From contig NC_083680.1 of the NCBI RefSeq assembly GCF_030384665.1, positions 529,001-593,000 on the forward strand: a DNA stretch of 64,000 nucleotides. The letters are read 5' to 3'. Positions within the stretch are counted from its first letter, which is position 1, and the number at the start of each line of letters is the position of its first letter. Under the pieces are notes generated by a model. It worked only from the letters and a program-made list of their open reading frames with translations. It did no database searches and was not told where the DNA came from. Made by a program: the position numbers and the translations under genes. Positions 51,219-61,639 of this stretch are shown here, piece by piece. The stretch is from Lodderomyces elongisporus. Its lineage: Eukaryota > Ascomycota > Pichiomycetes > Serinales > Debaryomycetaceae.

Positions 51219-51648
51219 ATTGAATTGTAATTGATAGATAAGTGGTTCTAACTAGTAATACAATTATAACTTTATCTGTTGATCTGGTTGATATTTTTGT
51301 GGCGAGTAGTTGTAAATTCGAATGTTTCCAAAAGCTTCGATCTTCTCCCTCTCTTCCTCTCTCTCTTCTTCTTCCTCTCTCTCTCTCTCTCTCCCGATCT
51401 CGACTCCGCTCAATTTGAGTGCGCGGAAAAAAGAGTTCGAGTCAAACACGACGCGGCTTCCTTACAAGTTTTTAAAAAGAGTAATTAATTTTGGCTAGTC
51501 AGCTCACTTGCCCGCTTATCAAATACTAGATTCTATTCAATTTCAATGCATTTTATCGTTTTTGTTATTGCTTCTATAAAGAGTATTTATTACCCCATGG
51601 TTCAGTCAACAGTTTTTAACTCATCAAAAATCCTTCTTTAACCCAGTT
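51219..51648. other. CDC37 upstream and cupin 3' region
   Basis: Contains TCTC arrays near 51350-51395 and a relatively GC-rich patch near 51400-51462. Several TTC units near 51317-51345 recall scattered heat shock elements but do not form a regular array. No gene is seen. Confidence 0.5.
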
Positions 51649-52014
51649 TTAAGCTGTACCGTTTGGTCTCAAACCAGTAAAGAATGCCAATCCGTATCCG
51701 GTAGTCTCGAAAGTGATGGTGGTACCCTTTCGAAAGTAGAAAACGTCACCTGGGGAAACACTGACCTTGTATCCTGTCTCGTCGGTCAAGGTGTACTCTC
51801 CTTCGACTTCCAAGATGATTTTCATTTCGTCATAATCGTAAGAATACACCAATGGCTCACCTTTCTCTTGCTTGTAGAATCCACATGAAATCTGTTTATC
51901 CTTTGGAGCATCGGAAGTGAAAATATCACCCAAAAAGGAATTGTTTCCTGGCGATGGAATTTGTGGTGGCTTGACTTGTTGAGCTTCAGCTGATGGTTTG
52001 TATTGCATAGGCAT
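51649..52014 (-). CDS. Small EutQ-like cupin protein
   Basis: This 121-residue protein is a single cupin barrel of the EutQ-like type. The C-terminal portion shows the cupin pattern: EMKIILEVEGEYTLTDETG, then VSPGDVFYFRKGTTITFETTG. It lacks the usual HxH metal-binding pair of motif 1 at the expected site, so metal-dependent catalysis is doubtful. EutQ acts in bacterial ethanolamine utilisation; the function of fungal single-domain relatives is not established. There is no targeting peptide. Two in-frame ATGs at 52014 and 52008 are both possible. Confidence 0.85.
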   Translation of the reverse strand: MPMQYKPSAEAQQVKPPQIPSPGNNSFLGDIFTSDAPKDKQISCGFYKQEKGEPLVYSYDYDEMKIILEVEGEYTLTDETGYKVSVSPGDVFYFRKGTTITFETTGYGLAFFTGLRPNGTA

Positions 52015-52896
52015 CTTGAATTTAGCGATTATTTAATAGGTTGTTACCTTTTCGTTGTAGGACTAATTAGTTTGATTTTAATTATAAATTCGGTTAAAGT
52101 ATTTGAAATATATAACCTTAATTTGTTTGATGATAATAGAAAAGAAAGAGAAAAAAAAACAATTGTAGTATTTTTTTAAAAACAGTTTGGAAGACATTTG
52201 ATCTATATTTATAGAGTTTATTTTGGGGAAACCAGAAAAGAGTTAAAGAGTATAAAGGTAACCTGCTTCATGGGGTGAAGATTGACTTGCAACGAACAAG
52301 AGGGATATGCATTACTTGACTCGATTGGGTATAAAGATCCAGTGGGTTGCAAACTTCTAGCGCGATTAAGAAGAGCGGGTAAAAGAAGAGAAGGAGAAGA
52401 GAAAAAGAAAAGGAGAAGAAATCGCCAATACGAACTTTGTGTCATGTGATTTGTTTACGGGAAAACAACCCCTGAAAAGGGAAGGTTATTCCGCGCGATA
52501 CAACAAGATATGACTTTTTTTGAACGAAATAATACGGACCGATGATGTTGATGGTGATGACGATGTTGATGTTGATGATGATGATGATAATCGTATTAAA
52601 TGTATATGTTGATATAGGATAATGAAACAAGAAGTATTGAATATATTTATTGTCGACCAACGAAAATTTAAAACGTAACAAACGTATTTTGGAAGTTGTC
52701 GAAATTCATATAATTTTTGCGTTGATTTTACACAAATTGATGATTACAAAGAAATCCAAAAAAATCTAGAAAAAACAACCTACTAATCCACTTCACTACC
52801 TCAGAATTTTTTTTGTTCTCATTGCAAAATTAGAAAATAATGAATAATTAATGAATTTAAATAGAACTCTATCTATAATACCAAACAAAACAACTC
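52015..52896. other. Spacer between cupin gene and VPS9
   Basis: No credible gene in 880 bases. Contents are a GAT/GTT repeat tract at about 52540-52590 and an A-rich region near 52745-52780. Confidence 0.6.
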
Positions 52897-55800
52897 CTAC
52901 CCATCAACTAGAGGAAGACAGGCATCTATACACACATCTACATCTCCCTTATTGATGAAAATTACATCTTTCAAGATATGTGTGTCCAATGTAGGAAACA
53001 CCTCCCGAAGGATATCATATGCTTTTTTCATCTGCTCTGAATTCACCTCTTCTTGTGCAGGCGCTGGTGGTTGATAAACAGCTTCAGTGGAAAAAGTTTC
53101 CTCCTGCAGGATAGATGTATGCAGATTGTTTCTTGGAGGCAATGCTGGTGGTGGAGGTGAAACCATCGTTTTCGCACGACGACGCGGGGATGAAGAAGTA
53201 GACGAAGTTGCAGCTGGAGGATGCGAAGAAGAGGATGGTTCGTTTGAATGGGCTCCTGGGTGCTCTGCCTCATTCGGCAGAGGAGATAAGAAATTCGAAA
53301 TGGATCTCGAAAACATCTCCGCGCTCGACAACAACACACGCGATGGAGAAAGCCCATTGCCAAAACCCAAAGACTCTTCAGACTGCTGAAGACGCTGAAG
53401 CGATTCACTGCGTGGAAGAGGATGACGAGGTTTTGGTTGGCTAAGACTTCTTTCTCTAGATTTAGGCAAACTATAGCTTCTTTCGCGGTTCTGGGTCCTT
53501 GGATTTAACTTTGATGTAAGAGGAGGCGGTGGTGCCGAATGTTGTCGTTGAATTTCAGCTTCAGCTTCAGCTTCTTCTTTTTCTTCCTGCTCAACCAATG
53601 CTCGAAGTTCTTCTTGCCTTGCCCATTCAAGTTCTTCTTCGCGTTTCTCAATCTGTTTTCTCTGTGCTTCCCATGCCTCCATATGCGCATCATATTCCTC
53701 TTGTGAAATTGTAATCTCATCTATGCTGATATTATTGATGAAATTGATTGCACCTTGTACAGAAGAAAGATAGTAGCTGGTCTCTCCATGCAAAAGCCAT
53801 TCCTCTCCACGAAAGTTTTCAATGTAATGAATGTTACTGATCAAATGATCTGTCTTGGCCTTTAATATGACCAAAATAAGCAATGGCACAAACGCATCAG
53901 CGTTGGTCTCCATTTTGCTGAGTTTCAAGTAGCTAAAAATAATCTTGCATGAATTTAAAATGCAAATAATTTTGTCTCTTGGTGCACGGTATTTGTTGAT
54001 CTTGTTCAATTCTTGAATGGCATAATCAAGAAAATTTTGGCCCTCCTTGAGCCTGAGAGTGCTCAATTGAGTCATGTCTATATCAAAATGGGATGCGTTA
54101 AGCCAACTGAACTTTTCCAACTGAAGAGCAAACTTTTTGTCATCTAATAAATCATTCTTGTATGCCTCGGGGATTTCCTGATGAAATGAATGTTTTAAAA
54201 CTTCTGGAGGAAAACATATATCATGTAAACGATTCATGACTAGTTTTTCCAACCCTTCTCGCGAATTTTCCAAGTCAATAGTATCCATAGATTTAAATGG
54301 TTCGTACAACTTGAATTTCTCATATATAAATGCTTTAAAGTCGGCAATAACAGTGACTCTTTGATCAGCAGTAAATGTTGCACCCTGTTTAATGTACGAG
54401 CCCAAAAACGATCGAATATACCTAACCAACGGATCGGCAGATTTTTTCCTCAATTGAGTTAAAAAAGTTTGAAAATCAAACGACTTGTGGGATTGCTGAT
54501 GCTGTTCATTTGGATTAACATTATTATTAATATGAATTGCACTTTTGGGCTGATTTTTGCCATCCTCTTGATTCTCAACCAGGATGTGCTTTTCCAAAGA
54601 TTCAATCGAAGGTTTTTCCAATGGATTTATCTCAATATCCTCATTACCAGTACGATCCGCTTCAGTTCCATCCAACTCAATCAAATCTTGCTTTCGCGCT
54701 TGTGGACCCAGAGTCGCCAATTTTGGAAAATCTTCTTGGGTATTTTGAGAACTTGTCGACAATTTATCTTCTTTATTCAAGTGAGTTGTGGATGTATCAG
54801 AGCCAGCATGTCTTTCCGATTCAGTTGTCGGCACATTGATAGATCTCATTTCTTTTTTATCCTCCTCCACCTTATTTCCAATTGTATCCTTTTTCAGAGT
54901 CTCTTGGGAGTGCAGGTCGGCTTCTAATTGTGCTTTGTTGTCATTGGATTCATTTGTATCAGTTTTTGCTTTGTTAATCGGAACCTTGTCTGTTATCGGA
55001 TTGTCAACTTTTGGCTCTCCATGACTACCTTCATCTTCTACGCTATCCTTGGGTGGAAAGTATGGTTGCATAGTCATCATCAAGTGAGCAGTGATGTTTA
55101 CTTTCTCAATGGTTTCAACTCGTTTTTCTCCACTTTTTTCTCCTTTGTCATCTCCCTTACCACCTCCTTTGCAATCACCGCTTTTTTCCTCTTCGTTCAT
55201 TACATCTTCTTTGCCTTCATAATTTTCAAGTTTTGCAGCTACAGGATACGATGACAGCCCGTCTTTGGTAGCCAGACCCAGCAACAGGTTTGGACCCAGG
55301 TCCATCTTTTCTAATTTCAATTCATCATCAGAAAGCTCAGATTTTTCGTTCAAGTTCGGCTCAAAAGTGGACTCCACAGTAGCTTCTTCATCTGCGTGTG
55401 TCTCAGAGTTTGAATGAAGATCAAACTTGTCGAATAGTCCAATTAGATTAGTTTTGTTTGAGTTTGTACTTTGCTTGCTTGTTTCGTTGTTCAATGTAAC
55501 AATTGCAGGTGCTGCAATTGTGGGGCTCAATGTTAATCCCGAAGCGGAGCTCGAAGGAGTTGCTGGATTCCTATCTTGAGCTGTTGACTCGTTCTTACCA
55601 TCTCGCAAAAAAGACAACGGCACAGGCGACGACTTATTTTCAATGTCAGATGCAGATGCAGAGGTATCGGTACTGGTCTGGGTCTTGGTCTGGGTCTTGG
55701 TCTTGGTCTCTGTATTTGTATTTGTATTTGTATTTGTATTTGTATTTGTATTTGTATTTGTATTTGTTTGTTTGGTATTGGTCGCAATCTTTGTATCGGT

Positions 55801-56055
55801 CAGGGTTTGAGTCTTATCCTTTTCTTTAGCATTTGTGTTGGTGGAAATGCTTGTTTGCATTGCATTAGCATCATTACCTTTAAACGACGTCAAAGCCGCG
55901 CGGCTCTTTAATGGCGAGGTGGGTTTTGATTGATGCTCTTTCTTCTTGGAGGTTTGGATTTGCCCCAAAGCTTCACTATCTGCAAGGGTACCTGTTGAGG
56001 CCGAAGTAGTGGGACTTGACTTTGAAACACTAAATGCGGGGTTGCTGAAAGACAT
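52897..56055 (-). CDS. VPS9: Vps9, Rab5-family guanine nucleotide exchange factor
   Basis: Vps9 activates the endosomal Rab5 homologue Vps21 and is needed for vacuolar protein sorting. The 1052-residue protein has a VPS9 domain at about residues 560-790. It keeps the catalytic Asp in NADAFVPLLI and the Tyr in GETSYYLSS. A Glu-rich coiled coil and Pro/Ser linker follow, then a C-terminal CUE ubiquitin-binding domain (about 1005-1050, AYDILREVFPTLDTHILKDVI). The pairing of VPS9 and CUE domains identifies Vps9 rather than Muk1. The first 540 residues are disordered, with Thr/Asn repeats, and account for the length being more than twice that of S. cerevisiae Vps9 (451). Confidence 0.93.
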   Translation of the reverse strand: MSFSNPAFSVSKSSPTTSASTGTLADSEALGQIQTSKKKEHQSKPTSPLKSRAALTSFKGNDANAMQTSISTNTNAKEKDKTQTLTDTKIATNTKQTNTNTNTNTNTNTNTNTNTETKTKTQTKTQTSTDTSASASDIENKSSPVPLSFLRDGKNESTAQDRNPATPSSSASGLTLSPTIAAPAIVTLNNETSKQSTNSNKTNLIGLFDKFDLHSNSETHADEEATVESTFEPNLNEKSELSDDELKLEKMDLGPNLLLGLATKDGLSSYPVAAKLENYEGKEDVMNEEEKSGDCKGGGKGDDKGEKSGEKRVETIEKVNITAHLMMTMQPYFPPKDSVEDEGSHGEPKVDNPITDKVPINKAKTDTNESNDNKAQLEADLHSQETLKKDTIGNKVEEDKKEMRSINVPTTESERHAGSDTSTTHLNKEDKLSTSSQNTQEDFPKLATLGPQARKQDLIELDGTEADRTGNEDIEINPLEKPSIESLEKHILVENQEDGKNQPKSAIHINNNVNPNEQHQQSHKSFDFQTFLTQLRKKSADPLVRYIRSFLGSYIKQGATFTADQRVTVIADFKAFIYEKFKLYEPFKSMDTIDLENSREGLEKLVMNRLHDICFPPEVLKHSFHQEIPEAYKNDLLDDKKFALQLEKFSWLNASHFDIDMTQLSTLRLKEGQNFLDYAIQELNKINKYRAPRDKIICILNSCKIIFSYLKLSKMETNADAFVPLLILVILKAKTDHLISNIHYIENFRGEEWLLHGETSYYLSSVQGAINFINNISIDEITISQEEYDAHMEAWEAQRKQIEKREEELEWARQEELRALVEQEEKEEAEAEAEIQRQHSAPPPPLTSKLNPRTQNRERSYSLPKSRERSLSQPKPRHPLPRSESLQRLQQSEESLGFGNGLSPSRVLLSSAEMFSRSISNFLSPLPNEAEHPGAHSNEPSSSSHPPAATSSTSSSPRRRAKTMVSPPPPALPPRNNLHTSILQEETFSTEAVYQPPAPAQEEVNSEQMKKAYDILREVFPTLDTHILKDVIFINKGDVDVCIDACLPLVDG
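55711..55766. repeat. Hexanucleotide repeat coding Asn-Thr in VPS9
   Basis: About nine TGTATT units (AATACA on the coding strand) encode Asn-Thr dipeptides; adjacent GGTCTT/GGTCTG units encode Lys-Thr and Gln-Thr. The frame is preserved when units change. Confidence 0.9.
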
Positions 56056-56596
56056 GTTGTAGCATATGTATGGAATGAAATGCTTGGTTTCAGAGGGCCC
56101 TAGAGAGAGGAATGGGAATTGAAGAAAGAAACAGAAAAGGGGTAATGTTGAAATGGAATTGATGGGTGACTTGTAATATCTATAATGAATGATCGTGGAT
56201 TGAAGTTATAGTTGCGTTGTTTTGTGTTATTTCTTTTACTCTTTGCCGGTGCGCTCGCTTAGTTTTCAGTCTCTTTTCCTCTCTCTTTTTCTTTTTCTTC
56301 TTCTTCTTCTTTTTCTTTCTCTTTTATTTTTTATTTTTTATTTTTTTGTTTTTATTTTTTTTTAGTTCTATGTAGTCAATTAATGAGACCAATTTCAGAA
56401 ACTGATTACATGATACGAAACAAAATAGTTTAGAGAGGAATTCTATATATAATTTAATCAAATGAAATATCGCTTTATGTATAAATACTGTTCCGATAAT
56501 ATCACATCGAAGCGTGCGTGAGTGCATGTATGTATGTGTGTGTGTGGATATTATACTTCTATTCATACATATATACATATATGTCCTTTTACTCGT
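56056..56596. other. VPS9 upstream and TAF2 3' region
   Basis: Holds CTT/TTTTC tracts near 56278-56325, TTTTTAT repeats to 56360, and TG repeats near 56525-56545. No gene is seen. Confidence 0.6.
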
Positions 56597-59500
56597 CTAT
56601 TTTTTAGCGCCACCAAAATGAATGTAAACTTTTGGCCTATTCTTTTTACCGCCATTACCCATCATTGTCAGTTTTTCATTCTTTCGACGTATATCATTCT
56701 TGCGCGATTCGAGCTCCTTAGCCGATTTGTTTCCATCGGAGCTTGAATTTGCCGGGGAGGGCAGAGATCTTGTGCTACTTGGCGTGTCTGTCGTAGGCGT
56801 GATCGCTCTGGAAGTGTATCCTTTTCCTTCCTTCGAATTATCCAGCCTCTTTTCAGGGCTACTTGATCGCTTCTTTTCCATTTTTATACGTGGAATCTGT
56901 TTTGATGGCAGATTCAGGTCACGAGAGTAAAGCTTAATAGGGCTTTGACTTCTGCTTGATTCTCGACTCTTTGTCGTTGAAATTTCTCTAGACAAAGACA
57001 GCGAATTCGAAGTATCAGCAACATTAGTAACAGTAGGCAGATTAGAAAGTTTAGTAATACTAGCCAGGCTAGCAATATCAAAGGCATTAGATGTATCGGT
57101 AGCAGCACTTGTAGCAGTACTGGTATCAGCACTGGTCGCAGTATCGCTGTCAAATGGAACAACAGATGTCGCAATCTTTCTTCGTTTTGTATCAATTTTA
57201 ATGTAACGATGCACTTTGGGTACACTCACATGTCTCTTTGCAAACCGAATCTTAACACTTGTACCGTCAATCGACACAAGCGAACTATTTATAGCTCTTC
57301 GATTATGTGCCTTAATTTGGCGTAATTTTTCACTGGGTAAAGTAAACTTGACCATTCCAGGCTCTTGAATATTGCGCGAAACTAATAGAGGTCCCATTGG
57401 CTTTTTCTGTTGTTTCTGTTGATGTTGTTGTTGATGCGGGGTCTGATGGTTATTCAATAGCAGTGATGATGACAATGGCGACAGCGGCAGCAAATTCGTC
57501 GCTGATTTCTCTTTTTTAACCACAACAGGTGTCTTACTCTTTCCGTGACTGTTTGTCAAATCTATAGCTTTAAGGGATAATTTTAGTGGAGTTTTTTGCG
57601 TGGCAACCTCTTCCTTTACACGTGGTGGCAAATTTGATGCTGACTTTCTTGATAATAATTGAATCTTAAATCGTCCTTCTCTGCGTAATGTTACAATACC
57701 ATCGCCAACTTCGCGAGCTACAACTTTCTTCTTCAATTCCTTTACAGGCAAACTAGGGATTGGTAACTTGACTATGAGGGAATCCCTTTGAGCAAACAAG
57801 ATTTCGCAAATTAAAAACACATTACGTTTTTCATAAGCACTCAAAAGCGAAGTGTGAAGTAACTCCCACATAATTGCTTTGAGACTGTTATTCTGAAAAA
57901 ATTCTTTCCTAATCAACTCAACTGATCCCTTGATGGTTGCTCGAGCAATCATATCGTGTTTAGCCTTCATATTGGAAGTTTGGCCCTCATCAATGATGAT
58001 ACGACTCAGTTGTTCAACACCAATATTTGTGGAGTCACCAACTCTTTTATTAATATTTTCATTAACATCATTCGCAACAAACTTCCCATGAACAGCAATA
58101 AGTACAAGTGATTCAACCAATGTTTCAATCAATTTTCTGCGGTAAGTTGGACGAGAGAAATTAAGTATTGTGACCTTTAAATAATAATTCAATAAAGCTT
58201 TTGATTCAAAACCACCCATAAGCAAAAGACCTTTGAAAGCACGAACTCTGCTTTCCATTGGGTGCTTATCCAAAGTCATGAATAAAAGGTCCTCTTTCGA
58301 TAACGAATGCGCACCCACAAGAACCATCTTCATTTTGGCTTTGAAACAAGCAACCTGTAAAATCCTATTGTGCGATGGTCGCCATTCATCGAGTTTTTGA
58401 AGCCTTGAAACCTCCAGAAATACCTTGTTAGCAAATTGCTTATCTTTTTCATCAACCATATCGGAACGCCAGCCACTTATAGCGCTTCGTGTGAGAGAAA
58501 ATATTAGCTTGCTCACGTACTGAGAATCTTGGAATTCATTCATGGAATTGTCATTATACTTGACCAAATCATATAAAAGGTCACGCACAATTGTTGGCAC
58601 TTTTCCTTCACTGTCGGTGACTCTACTGAGAGTATCGGGAATTGCTGTTTGTATAAGAAATGCTTGGATATCTGCGAAATCATTCGATTTCGGTATCGAA
58701 CTGCCTGGAAAGCAGTGCAAGTATTTAAAAGCTTCAATTAAGTATTTGATTCCAAGATAATTAGTTTGCTGATTTGACGCCGGGGAAGCCAATGCTTGGG
58801 CTGCAGCAATTCGAACACCATAAAAGTACCTCTTGTCGAAAAGCGTCCTAACCAACGCGGTACAGTACACTGTATTGAGTCTCTCTACTGACGCAAAGTA
58901 CTGGATTGCATCATATTGCGCTTCAACATCACGATCGTATATTAATTGCGACCCAAACATATAATCAGGTTGACGAACTTCAATATTGGCGATCCACTCA
59001 AAATCAACATCACCTCTAATCCATTCAAAAGGCAGTGTCGCGAGTGACTCCTCATCGCGCCGTTCCCAATCTTGCAAAGCAAACAACTTCTTTGCTTCCT
59101 CCGGTACTGCATCGCCAAATTGATTAAATGGGATTCCCGGGTCGACACCATCATCTTTCTTCTTAATTTTCCGCACTTTTTTATTTAGCTGAAGATCAAT
59201 TGTGGTTTTTACTTCTTTAATGTGAATGATATGTTCATATGGGGTTCCATCGGATTCATGGACTCTAATGGTCATCGGACCAGTAAACAAATTTTGTCGT
59301 TGCAGAAGGGGCTCATCATTCAACTCAAAAAGAGCATCATTCATATATGTATCCTTGTCCAATTTTCTCTCCCGCCTATCGTGTTGTTGCACTTGTCGTA
59401 TAGTCATTTCAAGCATCCCCTTTTTCTTGTTAAACCTTTGCGTGATCACAAAGCTTGGTGCTCCAGCACCAAAGACCCATTGCTTAAAAAAAGCATCCAA

Positions 59501-61639
59501 TTTATTTCGGTTTACCTTCTCACACACATGTTGAAAATGATCACAGCTTAAAGTGCCATTTGGTAATTCACCAGACATGGCCTGCAAAAAAAGTTTTGGG
59601 ATGACTCGCAACATACCAAATGACTTATCAGTTTTGGTCATTCTGTTGTCCAAGATGAAAAAAACGATGGGCGCTTTCAACCTAACAAATTCAAAATCAA
59701 GATTCGATACCGGAAACTTCAAAAACGGTACACCAATCGGTCTTTTGTTGAAATCTTCCTCGACTATGCGTTTCGTCATCATCTTAATTTTATATCGATA
59801 TTCATTACTTCCCATGAGGTGTTTAATATATGATATAGCCATAAAACCAGCCATACCAATCGTCAACCACATATCGTTAAAAGTATTCGGTACAATATTG
59901 ACACCAGACCACTGGGCTGCCATGGTCTCAAGGAGAATATCAGTTGTCACAAACATGGGCTCAATCAAATCGGGAGGATATAATAGAGACGATGACAAGA
60001 TTGATAGCCCCGCATAGGAGTTGGCTTGCTGTGGTGAAAACCGAACAAATGCCATGCTATATGAGCTAAACGGGAATGAACCAAATTCGTTCAGAAAGTA
60101 GTCAAGCGCTCTTGGCGCAATAGCACAGGTTGTTTTTGCCAAATCAAGGTCGTCTTTGAGACAATAGATTGTTAATGGGGTAGATATTTTAGCTTTTTCT
60201 TCTGCTTCGTCAATATCGAGACTGGTTTCTGATTCATCGTTATCATCGTGTTGCAAGCCTGCTGACAAGACAAAGTATTCAAAGCACCCTACAGCCCACC
60301 CTATATGAACAGCAGCGACAGAGTTGAAGATAGACCACGACACAACCTTTTTGGATAAATCGATAGGATGGGGAGTTTCTTTGACATTACTGGAATCACC
60401 CGAGCAAACGACCAAATCAGTGTTTTCATCATTCTCTTGTTCTTCTTCTTGTTCTTGTTCTTCTTCCTCCTCCTCATCATCATCGTCCACTTCATCATCA
60501 TCATCATCATCTTCTTCTTCTTCTTCTTCTTCTTCTTCTTTTTCTTCTTCTTTTTCTTCTTCTTTTTCTTCCGCCTCTTCGTCATCATCGTCCTCCTTGT
60601 CGTCGTGATCTCGCTTTCTTTTATTTCCAACCTTGTTTCTTTCCTGTCCTTTTCTATTTTTCGTTTTCAAAGTTTTTGTCCTTTCCTTTTGTTTCCCAAT
60701 TTTTTCTCGGTACAACTGCGACTTGGTGTATCTAATAGCTTCCTTCGAGCCAATGATTCGAGGATTGCCTATGTCGCGAACACTTCTGGGCAAGCTCAAC
60801 TCTAAGGACCACGTATTTCGGCTTGATAAATTATCAACACAAGGGACCCATGAAGAGGTTGAAACATTGAATTCTGTGTTTGTAGTATATGCATGCCAAT
60901 TAGTTTTCTCAATATCATCGTTGGTTATAAAACTCACTCCATTTTGTGGATTCTTTACCTCATATTCAATTTTGATAGTTATCGGAGAATAAATCTCACC
61001 CGCAGTTGTTTTAGACTTTAGATGAGACGGCGTCATTGTATTCGCATGACTGCCTCGAGGCGTATTCAATGCACTGCGATCCGTCAATTCAAACTTCATA
61101 TTTTCGGGCAACAAAATCTTGAGCTCTTGTGTACTTCCCAGTATTTCTGACCACAAATCAACCCCTTCTTCAGTATGCTGGTAATTTTCATGGAACATGT
61201 ACCCCAACTTTTGTTTAATGAGGTATGTCTGGTGGATACTGATCTTATCTGTATACATATCAAAGATACCATCCATACCCGGCGCTACTCCTTCACTATT
61301 ATTGCTCTTGTTCAAGTATAGGAAATCGTCATGAATATAATTATGGTGACGTATTCCATTTATGTAAATGGCATTGATTTGCATTTCACGACAATCCAAC
61401 TTAACAACCTTTAGTTTACTGGTAAGTGGTACAATAGTTAGTTCCGTTATTCCTTCAATTGAATTAGACGCTAGATCCACATCGATACTAATCTTTTGAT
61501 GAGCAACCGTGAACATCTGCTGCACAGGAGGAGGCAAATTAGAAGTTTTGGTGGGCAACCTCGGCCGAGATGCAAAGCTCGGAGAGTTGGCCAATCTCAG
61601 CATCTCTCCTTCTTCAACATGATGAAAGTAAGATGGCAT
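56597..61639 (-). CDS. TAF2: TFIID subunit Taf2
   Basis: Taf2 is the TFIID subunit that contacts initiator-region promoter DNA. The 1680-residue protein has an M1-aminopeptidase-like fold: an N-terminal beta domain (HQKISIDVDLASNSIEGITEL from about residue 47, LDCREMQI) and a catalytic-like domain in which the HEXXH zinc site is absent. A long helical repeat region follows. The Taf2 hallmark CSGDSS/AVHIGWAVGCFEY region and FKQWVFGAG confirm the family. An acidic insert of about 60 residues interrupts the aminopeptidase-like part near residues 345-405. The C-terminal 350 residues are basic and Ser-rich. It is longer than S. cerevisiae Taf2 (1407), mainly through the insert and tail. Confidence 0.93.
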   Translation of the reverse strand: MPSYFHHVEEGEMLRLANSPSFASRPRLPTKTSNLPPPVQQMFTVAHQKISIDVDLASNSIEGITELTIVPLTSKLKVVKLDCREMQINAIYINGIRHHNYIHDDFLYLNKSNNSEGVAPGMDGIFDMYTDKISIHQTYLIKQKLGYMFHENYQHTEEGVDLWSEILGSTQELKILLPENMKFELTDRSALNTPRGSHANTMTPSHLKSKTTAGEIYSPITIKIEYEVKNPQNGVSFITNDDIEKTNWHAYTTNTEFNVSTSSWVPCVDNLSSRNTWSLELSLPRSVRDIGNPRIIGSKEAIRYTKSQLYREKIGKQKERTKTLKTKNRKGQERNKVGNKRKRDHDDKEDDDDEEAEEKEEEKEEEKEEEEEEEEEDDDDDDEVDDDDEEEEEEQEQEEEQENDENTDLVVCSGDSSNVKETPHPIDLSKKVVSWSIFNSVAAVHIGWAVGCFEYFVLSAGLQHDDNDESETSLDIDEAEEKAKISTPLTIYCLKDDLDLAKTTCAIAPRALDYFLNEFGSFPFSSYSMAFVRFSPQQANSYAGLSILSSSLLYPPDLIEPMFVTTDILLETMAAQWSGVNIVPNTFNDMWLTIGMAGFMAISYIKHLMGSNEYRYKIKMMTKRIVEEDFNKRPIGVPFLKFPVSNLDFEFVRLKAPIVFFILDNRMTKTDKSFGMLRVIPKLFLQAMSGELPNGTLSCDHFQHVCEKVNRNKLDAFFKQWVFGAGAPSFVITQRFNKKKGMLEMTIRQVQQHDRRERKLDKDTYMNDALFELNDEPLLQRQNLFTGPMTIRVHESDGTPYEHIIHIKEVKTTIDLQLNKKVRKIKKKDDGVDPGIPFNQFGDAVPEEAKKLFALQDWERRDEESLATLPFEWIRGDVDFEWIANIEVRQPDYMFGSQLIYDRDVEAQYDAIQYFASVERLNTVYCTALVRTLFDKRYFYGVRIAAAQALASPASNQQTNYLGIKYLIEAFKYLHCFPGSSIPKSNDFADIQAFLIQTAIPDTLSRVTDSEGKVPTIVRDLLYDLVKYNDNSMNEFQDSQYVSKLIFSLTRSAISGWRSDMVDEKDKQFANKVFLEVSRLQKLDEWRPSHNRILQVACFKAKMKMVLVGAHSLSKEDLLFMTLDKHPMESRVRAFKGLLLMGGFESKALLNYYLKVTILNFSRPTYRRKLIETLVESLVLIAVHGKFVANDVNENINKRVGDSTNIGVEQLSRIIIDEGQTSNMKAKHDMIARATIKGSVELIRKEFFQNNSLKAIMWELLHTSLLSAYEKRNVFLICEILFAQRDSLIVKLPIPSLPVKELKKKVVAREVGDGIVTLRREGRFKIQLLSRKSASNLPPRVKEEVATQKTPLKLSLKAIDLTNSHGKSKTPVVVKKEKSATNLLPLSPLSSSLLLNNHQTPHQQQHQQKQQKKPMGPLLVSRNIQEPGMVKFTLPSEKLRQIKAHNRRAINSSLVSIDGTSVKIRFAKRHVSVPKVHRYIKIDTKRRKIATSVVPFDSDTATSADTSTATSAATDTSNAFDIASLASITKLSNLPTVTNVADTSNSLSLSREISTTKSRESSRSQSPIKLYSRDLNLPSKQIPRIKMEKKRSSSPEKRLDNSKEGKGYTSRAITPTTDTPSSTRSLPSPANSSSDGNKSAKELESRKNDIRRKNEKLTMMGNGGKKNRPKVYIHFGGAKK
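60425..60600. repeat. Glu/Asp-coding low-complexity tract in TAF2
   Basis: TTC/CTT/CAT-rich repeat on this strand encodes runs of Glu and Asp in the Taf2 N-terminal half. Unit size is three, so the frame is preserved. Confidence 0.9.

Noticed and set aside
51431..51443. GAGTTCGAGTC resembling a tRNA B box upstream of CDC37
   Set aside because: No A box or paired arms; probably chance.
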